A DNA stretch of 64,000 nt from assembly GCA_902805475.1 (NCBI GenBank), contig CADCSX010000002.1:1860001-1924000 (forward strand), read 5' to 3'. The notes under the pieces were generated by a model. That model searched no databases, was not told where the DNA came from, and saw nothing but the letters and a program-made list of their open reading frames with translations. The number at the start of each line of letters is the position of its first letter. Position 1 is the stretch's first letter. The DNA comes from Entonaema liquescens. Lineage: Eukaryota; Ascomycota; Sordariomycetes; Xylariales; Xylariaceae. Both the position numbers and the translations under genes were made by a program. This document shows, piece after piece, positions 11,159 through 21,944 of the stretch.

Positions 11159-11747
11159 GTGTACTTTGCTTGTGTACCTGACTGAGGGTTGTGAGATTAG
11201 ATTGAGACTGTACAATATTACATAACTATGTAGGGTTATACGAAACTTACGAGTAATGATAATAATAAGGTTGAATGATAAGGTGTAGCGGATTAGGTAC
11301 CCGAAGAGTGTATGTGTGATAGGGTTTACTTCTCTTAATCCTTGACCTTTCCTACTCGCCTATACAGTTAAGTAAACGCCGACCGACGACCGTTCTATCT
11401 AGACCTGCAGTGTGACGAGATACCTCATTATACAGAGATTATGCATTCGAAAGTCTTAGTAGGTCAATTCATACGCGATTGGAAGACAAACTGTAGCATA
11501 GAATCCCACAGAAGTCTACCAAATAGAATTCGAGCACGATGCCTACTATTGGCCTAATACTAAAAATTGCAACCCTACTATAACCCCGACTTATCCCAAA
11601 CAGCAGTATTTCTGCCCAAGGGAAGCTGTCAGGTAGACAGACATATATGAATGCCTATAATGCTATGCAGATAAAACACCAGCCAATAATTCATTCCTCC
11701 TAACTTAAACCCCTGACAACCACTTTCACCAGAGAATACTAGGGTAC
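11159..11747. other. intergenic between convergent genes
   Basis: This space holds the 3' ends of the 525-aa gene and SEA4. No open frame or RNA gene is supported. Confidence 0.5.
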
Positions 11748-14700
11748 TCAATGATAATTCAATTCCGGATTTGCCCTAAAATTACAACGACATCTGCACT
11801 CCGGGACCGGACACTCTACGTGCCTCGCAAACCATTGGCGTGCGTGGTCGAGATGTAGGACATGTTCGCATTTGAGGCAGAAAGTCGGGAAGCGGGCAGC
11901 GACACGGACTTGGGGGTCCGGTGAGGCCTCTGGCTTGTCAGAGCGTGGTACGCCCACGACCTCGAGGCACACGACGCATCGCGGGAGATGGCGTCCACAG
12001 TTCGGGCAACTGACCCCCGCGTTGATGTTGGCTGCCGTCAGCGGGTTCGTTGACCCCTTACCAGCGACTGCTGACTGGTGGCTTGCTCCCGTCTTGGAAA
12101 GCTCGTATTCAGCGTCGCAATACACGCAACGAAGCGCGATCTGTCGAGATGGCGGTGTGATAGTTGGCACGCCGCCTCGCTTGCTCTTTTTCGTGCTTTC
12201 CACCTCAAACTTAGTACGCTGCATAAATGCTTTGTGCCGCTGGAGATATGCTCTGTATGCATTCCGCCACACACGACATCTATAATCATTGATATACCGT
12301 GGCGAGCAGATCGACAAGACCAGAGTAGCGGTTTGGACGTCGTTGAACTTCTCAACGTACTTCGCAAATATGTCGACAAGCTTATCGGTTATTCCTGTAA
12401 GTACAATCCCTTCGATATCACCCGTATCGATCGCCCTCTTGAGCTCCTTATGGAGCCATTGTGTAAGTTTTTCATCGTCAAAATACCGAAGTGCAACAAT
12501 TGTACGCTCACGGAGCGGTAGGGATTCTTGGTTTGCGATAGTTTCCCAGTTATTTGTTGCAATGAGGGACGATATCGCTCGAAGATATGGATCGGTTTTA
12601 GAAGCCACCGCATCGTCAAAATCTAGCTGCTCTTTACCTAGACTCAGACCCCCTTGACTTTTTAGTTGTAGGGCTAAAGAGACGAACAAAAGCTCGGGGT
12701 GCTCTGTACTAGCACCCTTGAGTATTCCTACCGCTTTACTGTAATCACCTTCGAAGAGGGCATGAGCGGTCGCCATTGTATACCATGATGAATTCCGCTC
12801 AGAGGGTAGCATCTTCGCATAGTCACTAAAGTAGGCATCGGGAGATCTACCCCAGCCACAAATCCACATGGCAGTCTGACGATGTATAGGCTTCCTAGAT
12901 TCAACACCATTATATGCTGGTTGTTTTGATTTCCTGTTTGTCTCTTGAAGGCAATGCTCCCATGCTGCAGCATCTGGGGCCTTCACGCCGTCGAGAAGTC
13001 TGACTGAATAATTAGGCCCTGTATAACAATCAGTTAGTGTTTCCAAAAGAAAACCACTTATATAACTAACCTAGGTCACGCATCCATATGTTAGCAACCC
13101 CCATATAACTTAGGTCAACGCCTTGTGATATCATTCCCATATCGGAAGCTGCATCATCCGCCCCTGCTAGGTCATCAGTTTCGAAGAGAATAAGACAACA
13201 TTGACTAGAACACTAACCAGCAACCCAATCCCATAGCTCCTTTAACCAAGGGTCGTCGGCGGCTATGTCCCTATTTGCACCGTAGTTAAACAAATATTTC
13301 TCCTTGGAACGAAAGAGCATCACATGGTCGAGGACGGGCTGCGCTTCTTTAGGAAACCCTCTCGAGTCTAGTGTTGATATCAGGAGCCTTTCATGCAACT
13401 GTCTATTTGATGCTAAGACATTGTCCTTTAAAGTTAAATTCGATAAAGACTGGTCCAAGTCCTTCGTTACTGATTGCTGTCGCTCCTTATCCTTTAGTTG
13501 ATTTGCGGTCTCGAGGATTTCCCTAGAGTATTGCCTCAAGCCGCGTAATTTATCTGCTATTGTTGAAGCACTGGTAAATAACTCGGGTAGTGGCTCGGTG
13601 CTTGCTTCCAAGTCGCAGATAGGGTCGGCCGTTGGTGGAGGAGATAATAATGTTTGATGAATTACAGCATTAGTGGTTTCTTTATTACTTCCAAACAAAT
13701 ATTGATCTTTGAAAGCCTGATCTATATTGAGTGGTCCCACCATTTCAGGATATTGCGTGGCTTCGAATTGCATTAATGAGTGATAACTACCGCCCCCTTG
13801 CAACGAATTAGCGACGATCATCCATCGAATAATGTGGCATTACCTTCTAGCCCACGGTGAGGCGGTTTCCAAGGTATCATCTTATATAAATGTTCAGACG
13901 AAAAGATGGTTTTCGAGTATGTCAAAGGTTCCGTTAGCGCGTAGAACTACTACTCGCGGTGTTAAAGCGGGTGAATCGAGCGTTACCCAGTCGAAAGATA
14001 CAATCCTGTCATCTTTTCGTTCCTTCGTATAACTCATATCGAGATCGTACGATTTTCTGACTTCTAGGACCTCAGGGCTGTCCTTGGGGTGTATCTCGGA
14101 GGGTATGAATTCCTTCTTCATGTCTAGGACCTTGAGCTGGCCGGTCCTGGAAAGCACAGCTATCAGACCAGAACGATCCCTGCAGAAGCGTAACGACCTG
14201 ATCAATGAACCCCTATCCTGGAAGTTGGCCTCTTTAACATCAATTCCTTTATCGATGTTGAGTGCCGCTCCCCACGGCAAGTCATCTGTATCCACGGCAT
14301 CGAGATAGAAGCGTGAGGAAGACGGCCGCGAGGTGGCGCGGCGATCCCAAATCACCAAGCCTGGTTTATCTAAAGAAGACGAAGCAAAGTAATTCTGGTC
14401 AGCGTAGTCAATCGCCAAATTGTTGTTGCACTTTGTCTGATAGTTAATCACGGCGCCTTGTGGATCTTGAAGCTAGTTAGTAAATTGTATAGAGATGACA
14501 TTTGGGACAAGGTCTACCTCGGAGATCATAGATGCGGATACCCTGATTTTTGACCCCGGCAACTAGCACCTGAGGGCTATCTTCGAAGAACTTAGTGCTC
14601 GATATAGAAATACTAGCCTCAAGGCCGATCACTGGATTCATGGAACCCTCGAGCGACGCCCACGTAGCGCTAGGCTCCAGCGATGTGAGTCGACTTACGT

Positions 14701-15115
14701 CGAATATCTTAAGGCACTGGTCGTTCCGAACGCGTTCTAGCCCAACAGCAAGTAGGGAACCCGTGTTAAAAGCTACCGCCTGACAGGTACGAGTGATCCT
14801 TATGGGTAGCTCTAAGTGAGAGCTAGTATCACCGTGAAGATTAATAATATCCACAGTACCACTCGCAGTTCCGATAGCAACGAGCCCGGGGTGAGCAGGT
14901 GACCAGTCGTATGTGGTCAGTGGAGGAATCTCATCATACTTAGATGACTTTTCGAAGTCAAAGCTCCCAGGTTGCGCAAGGCCTGTGGGTTCATATAGCT
15001 GCACGACTCGATGTTGTAAGTTAACATGGAGGAACGTATTGTAGTCTGGGTTAGGGGACCATTTTATTAGGCCTGGCTCAGGTCTATCCATCTTAACAGT
15101 TGTGTATTGCGACAT
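11748..15115 (-). CDS. sea4: SEA4/MIOS-like subunit of the SEACAT/GATOR2 complex (apparent frameshift)
   Basis: Exons 15115-14518, 14465-13844, 13796-13218, 13163-13071 and 13018-11748 encode about 1053 aa, close to yeast Sea4 (1038 aa). The N-terminal half has WD40-like blades (DWSPAHPGLVAIGTASG, then YDLRDPQGAVINY across intron 1). The middle is helical. The last ~110 residues form a RING-like zinc domain: CVYCDAEY, CPNCGRHLPRCVVC, FCLKCEHVLHLDH and CPVPECRCRC. GATOR2/SEACAT at the vacuole relays amino-acid signals to TORC1. In exon 2 the frame breaks: the WD frame stops at 13894 but a conserved-looking continuation (KMIPWKPPHRGLE) follows in another frame. Removing one T from the TTTT complementary to 13901-13904 restores every downstream phase. 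Intron 2 (13843-13797) is only 47 nt, with branch GCTAAT. Confidence 0.88.
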
Positions 15116-16216
15116 TTCTCCAGGAATATGTTGAGAGATTTCCTTAGATATATATTCGTCATGACCCGGCCTGGCTTCTTACAGAAATCTAAGAGAGGTG
15201 CTGATTATGTGAATTGAATAAGTCTGACAAGAGCCATTCTTTCGTAGACTCTGCATCTCTTGAAATGAGAAATGGAGCAAGCTATCCGTACTTGTTCTAC
15301 ATTGAAGAATGCTCACTTCAATTGACCCAAGAATGGGTACCTAGGTTTCTGGTTAATAGTGTAAAGTGTTTGTCACTAAATAGCACCTTAACTTTGTTGT
15401 ACAGTAGATGGAACTAAGAGCTTCTGCTCCAAGCTGCCAAGTTAGCCCCCTATCGATAAAACTCGAGTTCAAACCCCGCCAGTACTACAGCGTGCCATTG
15501 GCCAATCAGCGATGACATCCGTAGGTGCTATACGTTCCTGACCAAAATTAATCGTACCCTAAGGAAACTTATCAACATTTTATAACCAGAACCAATGTGC
15601 CCGACTTTTTTATAAGTCATAGCCTAGCAGGTAAACAAAGTTATACGAAACAGGGCTGAGGCGATAATGATATTATATTCACTCAAATCAATTCAACTAT
15701 GTAATGCGAATGTACTAAAAATGGTTACGTCTTAACTGGAACTGATCATACGGTCCCACAAAGCCACTGTAGTCTTTAGCATTGTCCGAGTCTTGCTCGG
15801 TTTCCGATGGACTCATCCGCCAACTAGTTGGGATTTTCTCGCCAGACATCTATATCAAGATAGTAATAAGGGTCAGCATGTGTGATCAGTTACTTGATAT
15901 AACTAACTGTTCCTTAAGACCGAACGCGAAGGCTTGGAGTTAAGAAATGTCATCTCTAACTCCGCCGTCTCTGCTTGAGATGGGTTAATATTTAGAACCA
16001 CATGACAGGCTTTTGTTAGGCTTTTGTTAGGGACAGGATATGTCGATGACAAATTAGATGGCTTGAGTCATAAAAATAAAAAGGGAAGAGGTCATGGCTA
16101 AATCGAATATTATATATAAAACTTACCGTATCCTCCAAGAAGCGCGGAATGGATGCAGATATCGAATTAGGAATTGGCAACCCTCCAGATTTCTAAACCA
16201 CTCATTCGTAATAAAA
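15116..16216. other. intergenic between divergent genes
   Basis: The SEA4 promoter and that of the reductase lie here. A GAGTTCAAACCCC B-box-like string at about 15466 lacks a tRNA partner. An in-frame upstream ATG at 16094 would extend the reductase by 41 residues that do not resemble the family. Confidence 0.45.
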
Positions 16217-17362
16217 ATGGCGAACCTAGCTAAACACTCTCTCCCTGAGACCTACACCGGTCTACAATTTCACTCGCCATCGTCACCTCCCACTCTTGCA
16301 GAGTTGCCGACGCCGATTCCAACTACAGGAACCGTAATCGTCAAACCTCTATACTCTATCATTGTACAGTACGCCAACGAAATATTCACGAACGGAAATC
16401 CGAGAGGTTATAAATACCCCTTACCTCTTGTACCTGGCGGTTCTTGCATTGCTCGCGTTGCTGCTGTCCCATCCGACGCTACGAGCCTAAAACCCGGACA
16501 GTTAGTGTTTGTGGAGTTAACGGTCCGGGGCCGAGATGACCCCAATGTCAAGATCCTTAGATCGTTCCACGAGGGCTCCAGCGAGGGGACTAGGAAGCTG
16601 ATGGCATCGGAGGAATGGCGTAATGGATGTTGGGCTACACTGTCGACTGCGCCTTTGGAAAGTGTGCACGCCCTGGATGAAGATATATTAGTTGGGAAGT
16701 TGGGATATCAACTTCAAGAGCTTGGTTCGCTCAGCCAACTAGTAGTTCCATACGGTGGCCTTGCGGATGTTGGCCTAAAACCTGGCGAGACGGTCTTGAT
16801 CGCCCCAGCTACAGGATCGTTTAGTAGCGCTGCAGTACATGTGGCCCTATCTATGGGAGCTAGGGTCATCGCCATGGGAAGAAATGAAGAGGCTCTCATG
16901 AACCTGAAGAAGCTCGCCGACCCCGGGAGGGTAGAGACCGTCAAGATTAGCGGCGATGTCCAACAAGATGTCGGCGCACTTGCTAAGTTCGGGCCATTAG
17001 ATGTTTACTTTGATATTTCCCCACGGCCAGCTAGCAAGAGCTCTCATATTAGAGCTGGAATACTGTCTTTGAGGCCAGGAGGTCGGATGAGTTTGATGGG
17101 AGGAATCCCGGGTAACATCGATATTCCTTATTGGCACGTCTCATATAAAGGTATCACAATTAAGGGGACCTTTATGAACACATCTCAGCAGGCGAAGGAC
17201 CTAATTAAGACTGTTGAGAGAGGTGTGCTAAAGATTGGTTCCAGAGTGGGCATGGAAGTAGTAGGAAAATTCGGGCTTGAAAATTGGGAGGAGGCACTTC
17301 AAATTGCCGCGGCAAAAGGAGGCCCAGGAAAGAGTGTATATTTCATCCCAAATGGGGAGTGA
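16217..17362 (+). CDS. medium-chain dehydrogenase/reductase (quinone oxidoreductase-like)
   Basis: A single exon of 381 aa from the ATG at 16217, chosen because the family fold starts just after it. The frame stays open to 16094, but the extra 41 residues look like non-coding sequence. The N-terminal half is a GroES-like fold (LVPGGSCIARVAAVPSDATSL). A Rossmann NAD(P)-binding half follows, with APATGSFSSAAVHVALSMGA in place of the usual GxGxxG loop, then ARVIAMGR as the second strand. The cysteine ligands of the structural zinc loop are absent, so this is a zinc-free reductase. It probably reduces a small carbonyl or quinone with NADPH; the substrate is unknown. No neighbouring biosynthetic genes are visible. 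Confidence 0.85.
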   Translation: MANLAKHSLPETYTGLQFHSPSSPPTLAELPTPIPTTGTVIVKPLYSIIVQYANEIFTNGNPRGYKYPLPLVPGGSCIARVAAVPSDATSLKPGQLVFVELTVRGRDDPNVKILRSFHEGSSEGTRKLMASEEWRNGCWATLSTAPLESVHALDEDILVGKLGYQLQELGSLSQLVVPYGGLADVGLKPGETVLIAPATGSFSSAAVHVALSMGARVIAMGRNEEALMNLKKLADPGRVETVKISGDVQQDVGALAKFGPLDVYFDISPRPASKSSHIRAGILSLRPGGRMSLMGGIPGNIDIPYWHVSYKGITIKGTFMNTSQQAKDLIKTVERGVLKIGSRVGMEVVGKFGLENWEEALQIAAAKGGPGKSVYFIPNGE

Positions 17363-17704
17363 TGTCTTGGATAGCTACTAGGAGATTTCAGAAGAATAAA
17401 CCAGGTAGAATTTATACAATTACCGTTGTTAGGACAAGAATATTAAAATAGGTTGATGATTGACTGTTCAGTTGTTCTAAATGCAGCTAAAGATAGCGGG
17501 GACTACCCCTGTACATTTTGCATGTACCGATATTTTTAGGTACCTAGGTACGTATCTTATCTTAAATCTGGACGATAAACTTCATTCGAAAGTTTATTTT
17601 CGTCGAATCCATTACTTGGGACCATTTCTCAACGGCAACGATATTTAGGCCTGTTCCAAAACCATTCCCCCGATCGCTACTAAAAATAAAACGCAACTCA
17701 CGCG
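17363..17704. promoter_or_regulatory. short intergenic/promoter of EFG1-like gene
   Basis: The 342-bp gap between two same-strand genes must carry the EFG1 promoter. It contains TAGGTACCTAGGTACGTA at 17538-17553, a clear copy of the recurring palindromic word. No further site is recognised. Confidence 0.4.
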
Positions 17705-18568
17705 ATGAGTTCCAAGAGGAAGTTTTCAGAGTTTAGGGCCGACTCGTCTGGGCAAGATGGCCCTCGCGAACGCATTCCAGGAAGCCATGCGCCAAAGAAG
17801 TTCAATAGCAAAAAGCCGAAAAAGAGCAAGGCAAAGCCAGATAACATAAATTGGCTCAAGAAGCGAGTGCGGACGATTGAGAGACGTTTTAAAATGGGCC
17901 AGAATATGCCTGCAAATGTCGAGAACGAGTTGGAGAGGGAGCTTGCCCATCACCAGCAGAAAATCGCCGAGGCCGTAGATGAAAAAAAGAGAAAGACAAT
18001 GATCACGAAGTACCACATGGTTCGCTTCTTTGGTAGGGCTGGGTTTCTATCCTACGGAAATTAATTGGTAATATGCTAACGATACACGATAGAGAGAAAG
18101 AAGGCGGACCGACTCGCGAAACGGATCAAATCTCAACTCAAGACGACCGAAAATCCTGAAGAGATTGAGAAGCTCAAGGCGGATCTTCATAAAGCAGAAA
18201 TAGACAGTATCTACACCCGATTCTTCCCCTTTAGGGAGCGTTACATCAGTCTATATCCGGTTGGAGAGAAGGCAGAGGATGGGAGCACGGCAACCCAGGC
18301 TTTACATGCCGAACGGCCACCGCTATGGTCTGTCATAGAAAAAGCATCAGAGAAGGGCACTTCGGCATTGATCGAAATCAGGGAGCGCAAACTGGACACG
18401 GATTCGAAGGGCTCTGCTCCAACGCAAGTCAACCAATCTAAGACGAAGAGCTTAGATGCTTCCGGTCCTACGGCTACCCGTAAAGGCAAGAGCCAAGATA
18501 AGAGACACAAGAAGTCTAATTCTCCAGATTTAAGTGACAATGAGAGCGAAGGTGGCTTCTTTGAATAA
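17705..18568 (+). CDS. efg1: rRNA-processing protein EFG1
   Basis: Two exons, 17705-18032 and 18093-18568, give 267 aa. The spliced junction restores the family core KYHMVRFFERKKADRL. The unspliced frame would stop after SYGN, so the intron is well supported (donor GTAGGG, branch GCTAAC, acceptor TAG). The protein is Lys/Arg-rich with a long coiled coil at about 50-135. The tail is disordered and acidic (SDNESEGGFFE). In yeast Efg1 is a nucleolar SSU-processome factor needed for 18S maturation. The start at 17705 follows an A-rich leader. Confidence 0.92.
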
Positions 18569-19009
18569 GGACGGGAGGATTAGTAAAACGGATTATGATA
18601 CCCAAGAACGAGATGATAGTTCAATATACTATAAAAGACATGTTAATACAAACTCATTAACTAGACCTATACTATGTGAGTTCACCCAACACAAAGTTTA
18701 GAACCATATAATTGTTTGCATAACTAGACATTAGCATTGAAATCTTATAGAATTTAAAATAATTTAAAATATTTCTGTTCTACTGACGGCGGGCGATCTA
18801 CTCATGTTAAGGCTCCATGTTTTTATAGCTGAAAGACAGCCGATAAGATAAGATTAAGCTTAAATCTGATCAGCCATTTACATGTGCTTGCATTTTCCAA
18901 ACCTACCCACTTTCATTGTGCCAACATCCTCTTCACTATATCAAATCCATTATCATTCCTAAGCTTCCCGGCATATTGGAAGGGGATAATTACGCGTCAT
19001 GCATAAAAG
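18569..19009. promoter_or_regulatory. intergenic/promoter region
   Basis: This 441-bp AT-rich gap lies between two plus-strand genes. No coding frame is supported. It should include the EFG1 terminator and the promoter of the NFKBIL1-like gene. Confidence 0.4.
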
Positions 19010-20071
19010 ATGACGACAGAGGCAGCGTCGCCGAAGAGGCGACACATATTATCATCCATAAACCCGGACCATCGTTCGACTTCACCCAAAATAGAGAATG
19101 ACAAAACACCTCCGGTCGAGGCCCCACCCCCGGAGCTACAGCCGGATCCAGAGCAGGCGGAACAAGAAGCTACGGAGCCGAAGGACAGGAAGAAGTCAAC
19201 CAGATTCCGATTTAAATCGAAGCGTTCGCGACACCACCGCCACTCCTCCCGAGACCGCGACCACGATGACGACAACGACCATGAAAGCGAGGGCGGACCA
19301 CACCGTCATCGTCATAGATACAGGCATCACCGCCACCATCACCACAAGCACAAGCGACGGCGTTCACGCTCCCCCACACCTCCAAACCCTTTCGAGCCAC
19401 CCCCTCTCGGCTCCGAAGCCGCCTTCCGGGAATCGCTCTTCGACGCCATGGCCGACGACGAAGGAGCAGCGTACTGGGAGGGCGTGTACGGGCAGCCGAT
19501 CCACATCTATCCACAGGCACGCTCCGGGCCAGACGGGGAACTAGAGCGGATGAACGACGACGAGTACGCGACGTACGTGCGGCAGAAGATGTGGGAGAAG
19601 ACGCATCAGGGTCTGCTGGAGGAACGGGCGCGTCGCGAGGAACGCCGGAAACAGAAAGATCGAGAAAACGACGAGGCGAGGAGGCTCACGCGCGAGATGG
19701 AGCGCAGCTTGCGCAGGGGCGAGGAGAGGCGCAGGAGAAAAGGCTGGAAAGAACGCTGGGAGGATTATGGTACGGCCTGGAGGGAGTGGGATGGTACGCC
19801 GGAGCGTATGGCGTGGCCGGTGCGCAGTGGCCGGCGCGAGGACGTGGAGGCCGATGCGGTAAGGGACTTTTTCGTCATGGGGATCGATCCCGAGGAGGTT
19901 GGCGAAACTGAGTTCCTGGCGAAGCTGAAAGAGGAACGTGTCCGGTGGCATCCGGATAAGATTCAGCAACGACTCGGCGGACAGGTCGATAGCGCTGTCA
20001 TGCGTGATGTTACGGCTGTGTTCCAGATTGTGGATAAGTTGTGGTCAGATACCCGGTCTAAGGTTCCGTGA
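19010..20071 (+). CDS. NF-kappa-B inhibitor-like protein 1 (NFKBIL1)-type, J-domain-like protein
   Basis: A single exon of 353 aa. Residues 1-60 are disordered; 60-125 are an Arg/His/Ser/Asp-rich stretch with the striking HRHRHRYRHHRHHHHKHKRR tract. A helical region with KDREND/REMERSLRRGEERRRR coiled coil follows. The C terminus has FLAKLKEERVRWHPDK, the J-like segment shared by fungal proteins annotated as NFKBIL1. In animals NFKBIL1 is linked to mRNA processing and nuclear speckles; polyhistidine tracts often target speckles, so a nuclear RNA role is a fair inference. No ankyrin repeats are visible here. The ATG at 19010 is the first in the frame. Confidence 0.8.
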   Translation: MTTEAASPKRRHILSSINPDHRSTSPKIENDKTPPVEAPPPELQPDPEQAEQEATEPKDRKKSTRFRFKSKRSRHHRHSSRDRDHDDDNDHESEGGPHRHRHRYRHHRHHHHKHKRRRSRSPTPPNPFEPPPLGSEAAFRESLFDAMADDEGAAYWEGVYGQPIHIYPQARSGPDGELERMNDDEYATYVRQKMWEKTHQGLLEERARREERRKQKDRENDEARRLTREMERSLRRGEERRRRKGWKERWEDYGTAWREWDGTPERMAWPVRSGRREDVEADAVRDFFVMGIDPEEVGETEFLAKLKEERVRWHPDKIQQRLGGQVDSAVMRDVTAVFQIVDKLWSDTRSKVP

Positions 20072-20521
20072 TTAAGAGGTTCATAACGGTATATGAACCT
20101 AAGTACGAATGGTGTATATCCTTTGATTCATCGCAGGCCTAGAAGTTTGCAAGGCAGAAGAAGCAACGCATAGGACGTATAGATATTTAATATATAGTAC
20201 GTAGCCGCTTCTACTCAACTAATAGTAATGCATGGCCTATTAAGACCCTAGTTATTCAGTAAGTATATTCTACAGTAAACTATCACCAAACATATGGCTA
20301 TGAACCCAGTTTACGCTATTTCAAAACCAAGTGTATTATAAACTCATTGCCCCTATATTTCATCCGAGAGACAGTTAGAGAAACCGTTTACCTATCACAG
20401 AAAAGATATAGCAGTTCCTCCAAATTCCCATACCCCTATATATAAAGACAATAAGATATTTCAACCTTATCACGTAGTTATCCTCCACCCCTTTTCAATA
20501 TCCATCCCTCTCAGCTACTCC
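20072..20521. other. intergenic between convergent genes
   Basis: A 450-bp AT-rich space with no coding or RNA feature. Both neighbours end into it. Confidence 0.5.
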
Positions 20522-21532
20522 TCAATCAACGACCTCAAACTCCGCAACAACACCCAAATGATCCGTAATCCAGGGCTTCTCAAAGCCCAGCTCCCTAATG
20601 ACTACCTGTTCTTCCTCACCACTCACCAAAACATCTCCACCAAACCTCTCGAAACTATGTAATTTCAAGCCGCCCGTAAAATACACCTTGTCCATCCGCG
20701 AACACCCGAACCGCTCCCGCATGCTCGTCGCCGCCTGCTGCCCCCACGTGTACCCCTCCTCACTATCCTCACGCCCGCCCCTCTCCAAATACGCGTCCCG
20801 GAGCCCGTTGTCCACGTGCAGCGTCCGGTCAGCCGGCTGGATGGCATTGAAGTCCCCCGCCGCGAGGCCCGCGTGCACGCCCGGCGCGCGCAGGTGCGTC
20901 GCGACGAGGCGCACTTGCGCGGGGCGCAGCGGCGGGTCGAGGGCCAGCGACTCGAGGTGCGAGTTACACAGGCGGAGAGTCTTGGGTGTTCCACTGGGAC
21001 TGACGGCGGTTTCGACGAACAGGGCGTCGCGCTCCATGCGTGTGTGCGCGTAGTGCACGCGGAGACACGACGTGATGGCTAGCCGGCGGTCGACGAGCGT
21101 GGTCGTGCCGTAGTGCGCTTGCCAGTTGCTGCCGTCGACATCTGTCACGGTGAATTTCTGCCGCACCCAGTCCTTTTCGCCGATTGTCCCGAGATCTTCT
21201 TCCACACACTCTTGTAGGAAGATGACGGTGGCTGTTGTGGAGGGTAGTTTGCTCGTTAGACTGTTGAGATGGTCTAGCGCGGCGTTCATCCTCGCTTTCG
21301 CGAAGGGGAGCATGAAATCGATGTTCCAGCTATATAGCCTTAGTCTATTGATTCCATTTCCACCGGCCCCTTTCTTGGGCTTCGTAGCCTCCGTCGGCGC
21401 CCATGCTTGCTTGGAGTGGTCGTATGTGAAATATGGCTGTGCATACGGCTGATCCGGTTTCCACGGAACGGCACTTAGAGGCTTCTTTGTGGCCTCGTTG
21501 TGCTGGACCGCCTTCTTGAATAGTTCTTCCAT
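20522..21532 (-). CDS. TDP2-like endonuclease/exonuclease/phosphatase family protein
   Basis: A single exon of 336 aa from the ATG at 21532. An in-frame ATG 17 codons upstream (21583) exists, but its extension is unlike the family. Motifs of the Mg-dependent EEP fold appear in order: SWNID (68-72), LQEC (106-109), an HLES motif before the middle, GDFNAIQPADRT near residue 225 and TDHLGV near 323. SWN/LQE/GDFN/TDH is the signature of 5'-tyrosyl-DNA phosphodiesterase 2, which removes trapped topoisomerase 2 peptides from DNA ends. The substrate is inferred; other EEP hydrolases share the catalytic set. The middle portion is unusually GC-rich compared with the flanks. Confidence 0.82.
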   Translation of the reverse strand: MEELFKKAVQHNEATKKPLSAVPWKPDQPYAQPYFTYDHSKQAWAPTEATKPKKGAGGNGINRLRLYSWNIDFMLPFAKARMNAALDHLNSLTSKLPSTTATVIFLQECVEEDLGTIGEKDWVRQKFTVTDVDGSNWQAHYGTTTLVDRRLAITSCLRVHYAHTRMERDALFVETAVSPSGTPKTLRLCNSHLESLALDPPLRPAQVRLVATHLRAPGVHAGLAAGDFNAIQPADRTLHVDNGLRDAYLERGGREDSEEGYTWGQQAATSMRERFGCSRMDKVYFTGGLKLHSFERFGGDVLVSGEEEQVVIRELGFEKPWITDHLGVVAEFEVVD

Positions 21533-21944
21533 CCTAAGAAACCGCGAGCGATATATATTATTTGTGGTCCTCGGGAGTCTCATTAGTGATCCGAAGCAGA
21601 TTAAGAATTACCTTTGGAGTATCTGACAGCGAGGAACAACCTGGGACTTGTACTGGTATAGAGATTATGATACATTGTATCACCCTAAGCGAATTATTCT
21701 AGTATCAGTCATGAATCTGTCTCGACCTTGATGGTCATCAACTCGTAACGTAGGTAATTCGCAGTATATTTCACGTTGTACCTGGAATATAAAACCTGGG
21801 GTTTCATCCTCTACATGCCCATTATCATAGATTTGACTATTTGAACGCCTCTTTAGATTCTTATGATGCCGTTTAAAACTAATATGATAAACAACATCGG
21901 GGTATCAATATATATAGGGGAAATAGGCTCCAGCAGAAGATATA
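21533..21944. promoter_or_regulatory. intergenic/promoter region
   Basis: A 412-bp gap between two minus-strand genes; it holds the TDP2-like promoter and the KTI12 3' end. No coding feature seen. Confidence 0.4.

Noticed and set aside
12078..12657. Plus-strand open frames across the SEA4 gene
   Set aside because: They overlap a clear family member and have no resemblance to any protein; shadows.
15421..15490. tRNA gene suggested by a GAGTTCAAACCCC B-box-like string
   Set aside because: No A box, acceptor stem or T stem pairs with it.
16094..16216. Upstream in-frame ATG as the true start of the reductase
   Set aside because: The added 41 residues do not look like the family or a targeting peptide, and the ATG at 16217 sits directly before the conserved fold.
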